From positions 1 to 19,358 of the forward strand of contig PBMJ01000009.1 of NCBI GenBank assembly GCA_002722525.1: 19,358 nt of DNA. Reading direction: 5' to 3'. Position 1 is the stretch's first letter. Each line of letters begins with the position of its first letter. The position numbers and the translations under genes were made by a program. Origin of the DNA: Acidimicrobiaceae bacterium. Lineage in GTDB: Bacteria > Actinomycetota > Acidimicrobiia > Acidimicrobiales > UBA8592. A model generated the notes under the pieces. That model ran no database searches. It saw only the letters and a list, made by a program, of their open reading frames with translations, and was not told where the DNA came from. Positions 1 to 6,141 of this stretch are shown here, in pieces.

Positions 1-406
1 GATCTACATACCTTTGCCGATAGCGTAAATCTGGGTCAGTAATACCATGCCACTTATCAGGGAAAGGCCTATTCGCCGCGGCAAGGATTACCCATTGTTC
101 GACTTTTACTGATAGCTCTCCTCGTTTCGTTTTCATGATCTCACCTGTGACACCGATCCAGTCGCCAATATTGAGGCTCGTGAAAGAGTCAAATTCAGGA
201 GTTACCTTTGCAGGGGCAAAGAGTTGTATGCGTCCGCTCATATCCTGTAGATCACCAAAAGCTACCTTGCCCTGGACCCGCCTCAACATAAGTCTTCCGG
301 CAATAGTCGCGCTCTTTCCTGAACCAGTACCCTCGTCTAACGAGGCGTAGTCTGCGCGAATTTCCTTTGTAGTTGCAGTAACGGAGAATTGATACGGAAG
401 TTCCAT
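1..406 (-). CDS. lysS: Lysyl-tRNA synthetase, class II (5' part; runs off the left edge)
   Basis: Charges tRNA-Lys with lysine in the cytoplasm. About 135 codons are visible, covering the N-terminal OB-fold that binds the tRNA anticodon. Key matches are GRLMLRRVQGKVAFGDLQD, a GDWIGVTGEI strand and KRGELSV, ending in DPDLRYRQRYVD at the window edge, which is the classic entry to the class II catalytic domain. The start ATG at 406 is forced by an in-frame TAA 9 nt upstream. No Shine-Dalgarno is visible. The protein begins almost directly at the segment that normally follows the 'DPYP' region, so the usual N-terminal helix of about 20-30 residues is missing. The catalytic core lies outside the window. 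Following panC agrees with the actinobacterial panC-panD-coaX-lysS order, but panD and coaX are absent here. Confidence 0.93.
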   Translation of the reverse strand, partial: MELPYQFSVTATTKEIRADYASLDEGTGSGKSATIAGRLMLRRVQGKVAFGDLQDMSGRIQLFAPAKVTPEFDSFTSLNIGDWIGVTGEIMKTKRGELSVKVEQWVILAAANRPFPDKWHGITDPDLRYRQRYVD

Positions 407-445
407 ATGAGATTAAGTGTCGCAGGCGTTGAGGTGTATTGCTGG

Positions 446-459
446 GAATTGATCAATTC
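446..459. promoter_or_regulatory. 14-bp perfect palindrome upstream of lysS
   Basis: GAATTGATCAATTC reads identically on both strands. It lies in the 94-bp gap between panC and lysS, 39 nt upstream of the lysS start codon. Its symmetry and position would suit a dimeric regulator, but there is no loop to make it an RNA hairpin and no regulator is known for it. A chance AT-rich palindrome is possible. Confidence 0.25.
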
Positions 460-500
460 TCTTTGCTAGAGGATATATTTTCGATATTAAGCGCTTTGGC

Positions 501-1355
501 TTATTTGATCCCAAAGTATGGATCAACATTGTCAATCAGTCTCGCCTTTCCAACTTTTGCAGCTATAAGGATTCGAGCACCTTCAAAAATTTGATCAATA
601 GTTATTAGGGAGTTGCCTTCTACTATTTCAACATATTCAAGGGTAACGAGTGCTTCATCGGTGATTTCATCAACAATTTGGCTCTTAATTACTGCAGCTG
701 ACGTTTCACCAGCTTGGACATTTTCTGAAGCGATTTGCAGAGAGCGTGATAGGGCTGTCGCTGCTTTGCGTTCTTCTAGGCTGAGATATGCGTTTCTGCT
801 CGAAAGTGCTAGACCGTTAGGTTGCCGGACTGTCGGGCATCCAAGGACCTTAACGCGAAATGAGAGGTCTCTGGCCATTGTTGAAATCACTTGTAATTGT
901 TGCCAGTCTTTTTCACCAAAGTATGCGTTACATGGACCGACAATATTGAAGAGTTTTGCTACTACGGTTGCTACTCCAGAGAAATGAGTCGGACGGGATG
1001 CTCCTTCAATAGTGTTCATTAGTTGATCAATTTGGACTGAAGTCAGAATCGGCTGCGAGTACATTTCTTCAGAAGATGGAACGAAAAGTAGATCAATGCC
1101 AATAGCTTCACATTCGCTTATGTCCTTTTCGAGATTTTGAGGGTAGCTGGAAAGGTCTTCTCCTTCAGCAAATTGGAGAGGGTTAACGAAGATGGTCACA
1201 ATTGTTTTGTCATTCTCATTACCTGCACGTTGCATGAGAGAAGTGTGGCCTTCATGGAGAAAGCCCATAGTTGGGACTAAGCCAACAGTGCTTTTTTGTA
1301 CTCTGTATTCATCAATAAATTCATGTACTTCAGATACTTGTGTTACTAATCTCAT
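501..1355 (-). CDS. panC: Pantothenate synthetase (pantoate--beta-alanine ligase)
   Basis: Joins pantoate and beta-alanine using ATP to make pantothenate, the precursor of coenzyme A; a cytoplasmic HIGH-type nucleotidyl transferase. At 284 aa it has the usual length. Visible motifs are VPTMGFLHEGHTSL (residues 27-40, with the HxGH ATP-binding element at 34-37), TIFVNPLQF (54-62), RPTHFSGVATVV (121-132), FGEKDWQQLQ (146-155) and ALSSRNAYL (183-191, the KMSKS-equivalent region). The ATG overlaps the stop of the upstream DUF2520 gene as ATGA, so the two are translationally coupled. Neither panD nor panB is present in the window, so beta-alanine and pantoate must be supplied by genes elsewhere. 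Confidence 0.96.
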   Translation of the reverse strand: MRLVTQVSEVHEFIDEYRVQKSTVGLVPTMGFLHEGHTSLMQRAGNENDKTIVTIFVNPLQFAEGEDLSSYPQNLEKDISECEAIGIDLLFVPSSEEMYSQPILTSVQIDQLMNTIEGASRPTHFSGVATVVAKLFNIVGPCNAYFGEKDWQQLQVISTMARDLSFRVKVLGCPTVRQPNGLALSSRNAYLSLEERKAATALSRSLQIASENVQAGETSAAVIKSQIVDEITDEALVTLEYVEIVEGNSLITIDQIFEGARILIAAKVGKARLIDNVDPYFGIK

Positions 1356-2092
1356 GTTTTCATATTCTGCGATTTGGTTTCTTTAGTTGCAAATTCTTGA
1401 GCTGCTTCAGAAAGGCATCTATAGAGAAACTTTTCCGTTTGAGGAAGTGCATCCAAGTGAGATTGAATCGTTGATAAATCTCCTCGAACAGCGGGGCCTG
1501 TTAGCGATTCCTTTGACCCTATTGTTGTAACTGAATCTAAGGTACCTTGAATTAGGTTTGCATAAGCTTCAAAAGGAATACCCACTATTTCACAGATACG
1601 TTCGACTTGTGAGAGAAGAACAACTAAATGATTGGCGGCAATACATGCTCCGGCGTGATAGAGGGCTCTTTTCTCGTCAGGCACATGGAAATATTTACCG
1701 TCAAAAGCTCGAACAATCTCTATAGAAATGGGATCCCCAGCAACGGCGAACCATGCCTTATCAAGAAGACGTTTCTCTCCTAATGAAGAGTCAGGTAAAG
1801 AAAGGAGAGGATGGCAGGACGCTACCCGTTCGTGTTGGCTTAGAGGATCTAGAGTAAGGGATCCAGATATGTGAACAATCGCTGCAGAGCTAGAGTTAGA
1901 AACCGCAATTTTCTGGGCGACATTACTTATTTGCTGATCTGGGACTGACAGGAGAACAAGGTCAACTCCTTCAGCAGCGTTTGTAAGATCATCATTTCTC
2001 CCTAAATGTTCAAGAACTTGCCATCCAATTTTCGTGAAAGTTTTCGAAAAACTTAGACCTGCTCTGCCAGGTCCTACGATTCGTACACGCAC
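1352..2092 (-). CDS. Rossmann-fold / DUF2520 oxidoreductase-like protein
   Basis: A 246-aa protein with an N-terminal NAD(P)-binding Rossmann fold: VRIVGPGRAG (residues 3-12) gives the GxGxxG loop, followed by VDLVLLSVPD (49-58) and a short ISGSL segment. The C-terminal half is an all-helical dimerisation-type domain as in 6-phosphogluconate or ketopantoate dehydrogenases, with HPLLSLP between them. This two-domain layout matches the DUF2520 family commonly found directly upstream of panC in actinobacteria. The context suggests a step in pantoate supply, for example a non-PanE ketopantoate reductase, but that is inference. The start is GTG, 3 bp after the folK stop; the end overlaps panC by 4 bp. 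Confidence 0.85.
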   Translation of the reverse strand: MRVRIVGPGRAGLSFSKTFTKIGWQVLEHLGRNDDLTNAAEGVDLVLLSVPDQQISNVAQKIAVSNSSSAAIVHISGSLTLDPLSQHERVASCHPLLSLPDSSLGEKRLLDKAWFAVAGDPISIEIVRAFDGKYFHVPDEKRALYHAGACIAANHLVVLLSQVERICEIVGIPFEAYANLIQGTLDSVTTIGSKESLTGPAVRGDLSTIQSHLDALPQTEKFLYRCLSEAAQEFATKETKSQNMKT

Positions 2093-2095
2093 GTG

Positions 2096-2542
2096 TTACC
2101 AATCTGCAATCCGGCTAACTTGACCCTCTTCTGAGTCAGTCCAACCGCTTAGAAAATCTGGAGATAATTCTCCTAAAGGAACCATTACAAATGCTCTGTC
2201 TCTCATCCGTGGGTGAGGAACTATTAGATCGGGATCATTAACCACATGTCCATCAACCCATAAAACATCTACATCCAAAGTACGCGGACCCCAGTGGACT
2301 TCTCTTCGTCTATGTGCTTTTCTCTCTAATGTTTGTGCCAGATTAAGGAGCTCTCTAGGATCTAAATCTGTTTCAAGTTCAACTACAATATTTAAAAATT
2401 CACTTTGGTCAGGGCCACCAATCGGATCGGTTTCATACACTCCGGAAACACCAACAAGATCAGGGATCTCTTTCACGGCATCTTGAAGAAACTTCATCCG
2501 ATCCCCAATATTAGATCCAAGTCCAAGAAATGCTTGAGGCAT
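2096..2542 (-). CDS. folK: 2-amino-4-hydroxy-6-hydroxymethyldihydropteridine pyrophosphokinase (HPPK)
   Basis: Transfers pyrophosphate from ATP to 6-hydroxymethyl-dihydropterin in folate synthesis. The 148-aa product starts MPQAFLGLGSNIGDR, the family's N-terminal signature. It also has YETDPIGGPDQSEFLN (36-51), the WGPRTLDVDVL metal-binding motif (84-94, with D90 and D92 as likely Mg ligands) and VPHPRMRDRAFVMVPL (108-123). A longer in-frame reading upstream (to 2695) is open, but it lies inside the neighbouring gene and has no family similarity, so the ATG at 2542 is the real start. It begins 10 bp after the upstream gene ends and is 3 bp from the DUF2520 gene. The usual folE, folP and folB neighbours are not here. 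Confidence 0.96.
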   Translation of the reverse strand: MPQAFLGLGSNIGDRMKFLQDAVKEIPDLVGVSGVYETDPIGGPDQSEFLNIVVELETDLDPRELLNLAQTLERKAHRRREVHWGPRTLDVDVLWVDGHVVNDPDLIVPHPRMRDRAFVMVPLGELSPDFLSGWTDSEEGQVSRIADW

Positions 2543-2552
2543 AGTAAAACCT

Positions 2553-3125
2553 CTATTCAGTGGCGATCTCTTCGAAGTTTGAGCTCTCTTGAAATTTGAG
2601 GCTCTCATCTTCCATCGTCGATTCTTCATCTTCCTCAGGAGTAAGCTCCTCAGGAGATGGAAGTTCCATTGCTGCCGAAACAATTTCTCTCCCATGTGAA
2701 CCGATGACTCGATTAATCATTCGCTCAATAACTGTTATCGCTTTGTGAGGAGTATCGACGAATCCATTCCAGACAAGGTATCCGGCCATAGTTCCCGCGA
2801 TATCATCTCCAACGTCCTCATGGTGCATCAGAAGTCGTTCACCATGGGCTATGAGTTTGTTCAAATCAACATATAGAACACCGAGGACTTCATGTAAGTG
2901 GTCGCCAATAGCAATCGGACGATGGACATAATCAATGTCAAACTCCTCGTAATTATGAAGGTTATGTTCAGCGGGAATGATGGAAATAACGCGCTTGAAG
3001 TCATTTCTTCGAATCCAAATTAATTCCTCTATACGCCGAACTTTCCGATGTTGTGGCCCATAGCCTCCAGGGCGTTCACAAACAGCGAGTCGGTCTTTTA
3101 CGATCCAGATGAGATTTCTGGGCAT
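2553..3125 (-). CDS. Dual-specificity-phosphatase-like protein with degenerate catalytic loop (putative pseudophosphatase)
   Basis: A 190-aa protein of unassigned function. The order of elements follows cysteine-based phosphatases: an early strand (NLIWIVKDRLAV), a helix-strand unit (NDFKRVISIIPAEHN, 41-55), YVHRPIAIGDH (66-76), a helix (LGVLYVDLNKLIAHGERLLM, 81-100), the loop HHEDVGDDI (101-109) and a following helix with AGYLV. In active enzymes the loop is HCX5R; here the Cys position is His102 and the Arg position Asp108, so classical phosphatase chemistry is not expected. The C-terminus (about 155-190) is strongly acidic and probably disordered. The ATG at 3125 has AGAAGGG just upstream; a TTG at 3167 with GGAG 5 nt before it would add 14 residues and is a real alternative. 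It occupies the place where ftsH, folE, folP and folB usually lie between hpt and folK. Confidence 0.7.
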   Translation of the reverse strand: MPRNLIWIVKDRLAVCERPGGYGPQHRKVRRIEELIWIRRNDFKRVISIIPAEHNLHNYEEFDIDYVHRPIAIGDHLHEVLGVLYVDLNKLIAHGERLLMHHEDVGDDIAGTMAGYLVWNGFVDTPHKAITVIERMINRVIGSHGREIVSAAMELPSPEELTPEEDEESTMEDESLKFQESSNFEEIATE

Positions 3126-3278
3126 AATCCCTTCTGCCCATTTACCTCTCATATTCATTAATGCCAAAAAAACTCCAAATAAGAATAAAAATGTAACTAG
3201 CCGGAGCTTAGTGTTGATCCTTGCTCCGATGTGAAGGTTTCCGAAAGATTTTTTAAATTCAGTTTTTTGTTTACGAGT

Positions 3279-3815
3279 CTAGCTTTCGTCGTAACTCCAT
3301 AAATCAGAAAGATTCCGGTAACGCTGAGCTACATCGAGACCATAACCCACAACAAAATCTGGAGGAATTTCAAAACCAATGTATCTAAGTCCTAAATCCT
3401 CTTCTTGCCTTCCAGAGCGAACAAGAAGAGCACATACTTCGAGTGAATCAGGATGACGTGAGTTTAATATTTTGCGGAGATAATTTAGGGTAAGCCCGCT
3501 ATCAATAATGTCCTCGACAATGATCACATCTCGACCAGTTAACTCTATGTCAAGGTCCTTAACTATTCGAACCACTCCACTTGTTTTGGTCGCATTTCCA
3601 TATGAGGAGACAGCCATAAAATCGAACTCGACTGGAAGATCTATTGCCCTAGCTAAATCTGCCATATAGATAAATGCGCCTTTCAAGACACAAATCAGTA
3701 GTGGAGATCTCCCTTGATAGTCTTCTGTAATCTGCTCGCCAAGTTCTTGGATACGGTTATGGATTTCTTCTCTTGAAAGAAGGATATTTCCGGGTGGCTT
3801 TAACTCTTCGGTCAT
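3279..3815 (-). CDS. hpt: Hypoxanthine(-guanine) phosphoribosyltransferase
   Basis: Purine salvage enzyme that joins hypoxanthine or guanine to PRPP, giving IMP or GMP. At 178 aa it is of normal length. The PRPP loop is VIIVEDIIDSGLTL (97-110, acidic pair E101-D102); VLKGAFIYMADL (43-54) carries the LKG pyrophosphate-binding turn; FEIPPDFVVGYGLD (148-161) and RYRNL form the C-terminal signature. The segment that usually reads LLxK with a purine-contacting Lys is LLVRSGR here (130-136), with Arg in place of Lys. The ATG follows the tilS stop by 44 bp with no clear Shine-Dalgarno. The tilS-hpt order is standard in actinobacteria. Confidence 0.95.
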   Translation of the reverse strand: MTEELKPPGNILLSREEIHNRIQELGEQITEDYQGRSPLLICVLKGAFIYMADLARAIDLPVEFDFMAVSSYGNATKTSGVVRIVKDLDIELTGRDVIIVEDIIDSGLTLNYLRKILNSRHPDSLEVCALLVRSGRQEEDLGLRYIGFEIPPDFVVGYGLDVAQRYRNLSDLWSYDES

Positions 3816-3859
3816 AACGGCATGTCTAATCTACATAAGTATTTCATCAGTGAATAATT

Positions 3860-4738
3860 TCATATTGGATCAGGTTTCTCAATTCGTAGCACCCTATCTG
3901 TTCGGGCCACTCTCCATCCTTTTCCAATATCTGTTGCTAATGACTCAAGAAAAGCAACATCAAGTACACGATTTATAGTCGCTAAATCAGGTGGATGATC
4001 ATCACCACGCGTCTCCCAAATCCAATTTCGTATAGCTTCTCGGGCGATAATCCTTGGAGCATTTTCTATAGCTTTCGTGTCGGTCGGATTGATCTGTTTC
4101 GCTTCTTCAGAAATAAATTCGCTTCCATCTCGAAATAGTTCTGATTGTCTTACAAGTACAGGAACAAGATCCCGATCGGCTATGTCGCAAAGTAACGGTA
4201 AGAGTTCATGACGAATTCGATTGCGGCGAAATTGCGGATCGTTATTACTTGGGTCAGAAACTGTAGTAATCCCAAGAGAAGAACATAACTCTTCGGTCTC
4301 AGAGCGACGCAACTGTAATATTGGGCGGCTAGTTGTTGGTTCGATGCCACCCATACCCTGCCAAGCGCTTCCTCGAAGTAGAGCTAGCAGAATTGTTTCT
4401 GCTTGGTCGTCTGCCGTATGTCCAGTTAAGACTTTTTCAGGCAGAATACTGTATCTCGCTTGACGCGCCCGTTCCTCAAGATTCGGGCCGACGTCAACAC
4501 TCACTGATCGTGATTCAAATTGAGCGCCAAAGCGCTCGGCAGCAGCAGAAACTGTATCGGCCTCTTTGCTGGAGTCTGGTCGTATCCCATGATCAACATG
4601 AATAGCAGTAACTTCTAATCCTGCTGAAGAAGCTAACGCAAGTAATGCCATAGAATCCGCCCCACCTGAAACAGCACAGTTAACCGGTCCATCAGGAAAG
4701 GAACAACGTTCTAGCAGGGGTTGAATGATATTTTTCAC
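3860..4738 (-). CDS. tilS: tRNA(Ile)-lysidine synthetase
   Basis: Modifies the wobble cytidine of tRNA-Ile(CAU) to lysidine with ATP and lysine, switching both codon reading and charging to Ile. An N-type PP-loop ATPase: SGGADSM (24-30), HVDHGIRP (47-54), LTGHTADDQAETILLALLRG (104-123) and DPSNNDPQFRRNRIRHELLP (162-181). At 292 aa it is the short form without the extra C-terminal domains of the E. coli enzyme, as is usual in actinobacteria. The start is GTG, 32 bp downstream of the metalloprotease gene, with only a weak GGGA upstream. Confidence 0.95.
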   Translation of the reverse strand: MKNIIQPLLERCSFPDGPVNCAVSGGADSMALLALASSAGLEVTAIHVDHGIRPDSSKEADTVSAAAERFGAQFESRSVSVDVGPNLEERARQARYSILPEKVLTGHTADDQAETILLALLRGSAWQGMGGIEPTTSRPILQLRRSETEELCSSLGITTVSDPSNNDPQFRRNRIRHELLPLLCDIADRDLVPVLVRQSELFRDGSEFISEEAKQINPTDTKAIENAPRIIAREAIRNWIWETRGDDHPPDLATINRVLDVAFLESLATDIGKGWRVARTDRVLRIEKPDPI

Positions 4739-4770
4739 TTCAATTTTCCCAGCTTCACTTAGCTTCCAGA

Positions 4771-5856
4771 TTAAGCTCCAATGGAACTAACTTTCTCTGG
4801 TTCATCTTTTATCCTGCTTATCCAAAGATCTGGGAGCTGTATTTCTTCCATGGATGGAAGATTCTCTGGTCTTTCCCATGCCCGATTTAGAAGCTCTTGA
4901 CCCCCTACACTCTCCACAGCGGAGATAAAGGCCTCCCCAGCTTGGTATTGGTTTAGCTTTGCTTCTAAACCAATAATTTTTTGAAAAATCCTACTAAACC
5001 CTTTTGCAGAGTTTCGTCGATCTCGAAGCGTTTTCGCAAAGTAACTGGCGCTCGGGATGTGATCTAACCCGGCACGATCCATGGTGACATCACCATGGCC
5101 TTCTAGAAGACTCATCATCCCTGAAATTTGACCGATTGTTTCACGTTGCTTTGGGGTTGTAAGAAGATTCGGAATTCCACCTTCTGCAAATGGGTCCTCT
5201 CCGTTTTTTTTAGCTTCTACAATTCGCCTAACAGCTTCTTTGAGAACTTCCGGATCAGGATCAACTGTGTCAAGAGTTTGGTTTACAAGTCCTAGAAAGT
5301 GTTCTCGAAGCCAAGGAACACCTGTGAACTGGGCACGATGGGTACATTCATGAAGAGCTAGCCACAGGCGGAATTCTTCAGGGGGAAATCCGTACTTGCT
5401 TTCCAAAGCAAGTACGTTTGGCCCAACGTAATAAACTATGTCCTGATCTTCTGGATTTTCATCTTCGACTATAAGGAGGTCATACTGGCCCAAAACTCGA
5501 CCTGACATCCACCCGAGGAGCATACCCATTTCAGCACCGCTGGCTTTAATACCAAACTCACCTAGAAAAGACTTCTCTTTACTTGCAAGCTTCCCAGCTA
5601 ACGGCCGCAGCAGTCTTTGAAAAGAGTCAATATTCGCTTCAATCCACATCGGCCGGTCTGCAACTCGTCCTCTTGCGGCACCCATATGTGAATGAAGTCC
5701 TGTTTCCTCTGCAACTAACTGCTCTGCCTGCGCCGTGAAACGTTCGAAATCCGGAGCAAGAGTTGCGTAATGGTATGAAGAACTAGAAGGCCTGCGCTCG
5801 CTTATTCGGATTGCAACTCGGCGAGCTAGATCCCAATCAACCGAATTGTCTCGCAC
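4771..5856 (-). CDS. Zinc-dependent metalloprotease of the DUF2342 / 'F420 biosynthesis-associated' family
   Basis: A 361-aa cytoplasmic protein with no signal peptide. Signatures are VDWDLARRVAIRI near the N-terminus (6-18), a conserved GAEMGMLLGWMSGRVLGQYD block (107-126), the zinc-binding HECTH (169-173, HExxH) within WLALHECTHRAQF, and LEGHGDVTMD (251-260), which probably supplies further ligands. This family is called a putative metallopeptidase and is often labelled coenzyme F420-associated; no substrate is firmly known. Adjacency to tilS is the usual actinobacterial context. The start is GTG, 2 bp after the stop of the upstream small membrane protein, which implies coupling. Confidence 0.88.
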   Translation of the reverse strand: MRDNSVDWDLARRVAIRISERRPSSSSYHYATLAPDFERFTAQAEQLVAEETGLHSHMGAARGRVADRPMWIEANIDSFQRLLRPLAGKLASKEKSFLGEFGIKASGAEMGMLLGWMSGRVLGQYDLLIVEDENPEDQDIVYYVGPNVLALESKYGFPPEEFRLWLALHECTHRAQFTGVPWLREHFLGLVNQTLDTVDPDPEVLKEAVRRIVEAKKNGEDPFAEGGIPNLLTTPKQRETIGQISGMMSLLEGHGDVTMDRAGLDHIPSASYFAKTLRDRRNSAKGFSRIFQKIIGLEAKLNQYQAGEAFISAVESVGGQELLNRAWERPENLPSMEEIQLPDLWISRIKDEPEKVSSIGA

Positions 5857-5858
5857 CG

Positions 5859-6047
5859 TTAAATATCCGGTGTCTGTTTTTTATAACGGGGAGGATATTT
5901 CGGCTTGACCACTTTAAATAGATAACCCCCTATTACAGCAAGAACCGTAAGTATGGAAGCTGGGGTGAGAACAACAGCAATCCACCAATGCCATTCATTT
6001 GCTGCAAGAATATCCATGGTTTGATCGTAGACGCGAAAAGGGGGCAT
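5859..6047 (-). CDS. Small single-pass membrane protein, unknown function
   Basis: A 62-aa product that I do not recognise. It has one hydrophobic segment (about residues 22-46, beginning WWIAVVLTPASILTVLAV) followed by a basic, proline-containing tail (KVVKPKYPPRYKKQ). By the positive-inside rule the C-terminus should face the cytoplasm. The ATG at 6047 is chosen because GAGGTG sits 6 nt upstream; a TTG at 6059 would overlap that site. The stop is 2 bp from the GTG of the metalloprotease, so the two are probably co-transcribed and the small protein could be a membrane partner for it (inference). Confidence 0.65.
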   Translation of the reverse strand: MPPFRVYDQTMDILAANEWHWWIAVVLTPASILTVLAVIGGYLFKVVKPKYPPRYKKQTPDI

Positions 6048-6141
6048 CTGACACCTCAAAGAAGGGAATTACAAAATTCGTAAACTACCACACTTATTTG
6101 AATGCGTTTAAACCTTCGTTCGATAACACCTGATGCGTTTT

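Noticed and set aside
2543..2695. In-frame N-terminal extension of folK by 51 residues
   Set aside because: It lies within the coding sequence of the phosphatase-like gene, is highly basic and unlike HPPK, whose family signature starts at the ATG at 2542.
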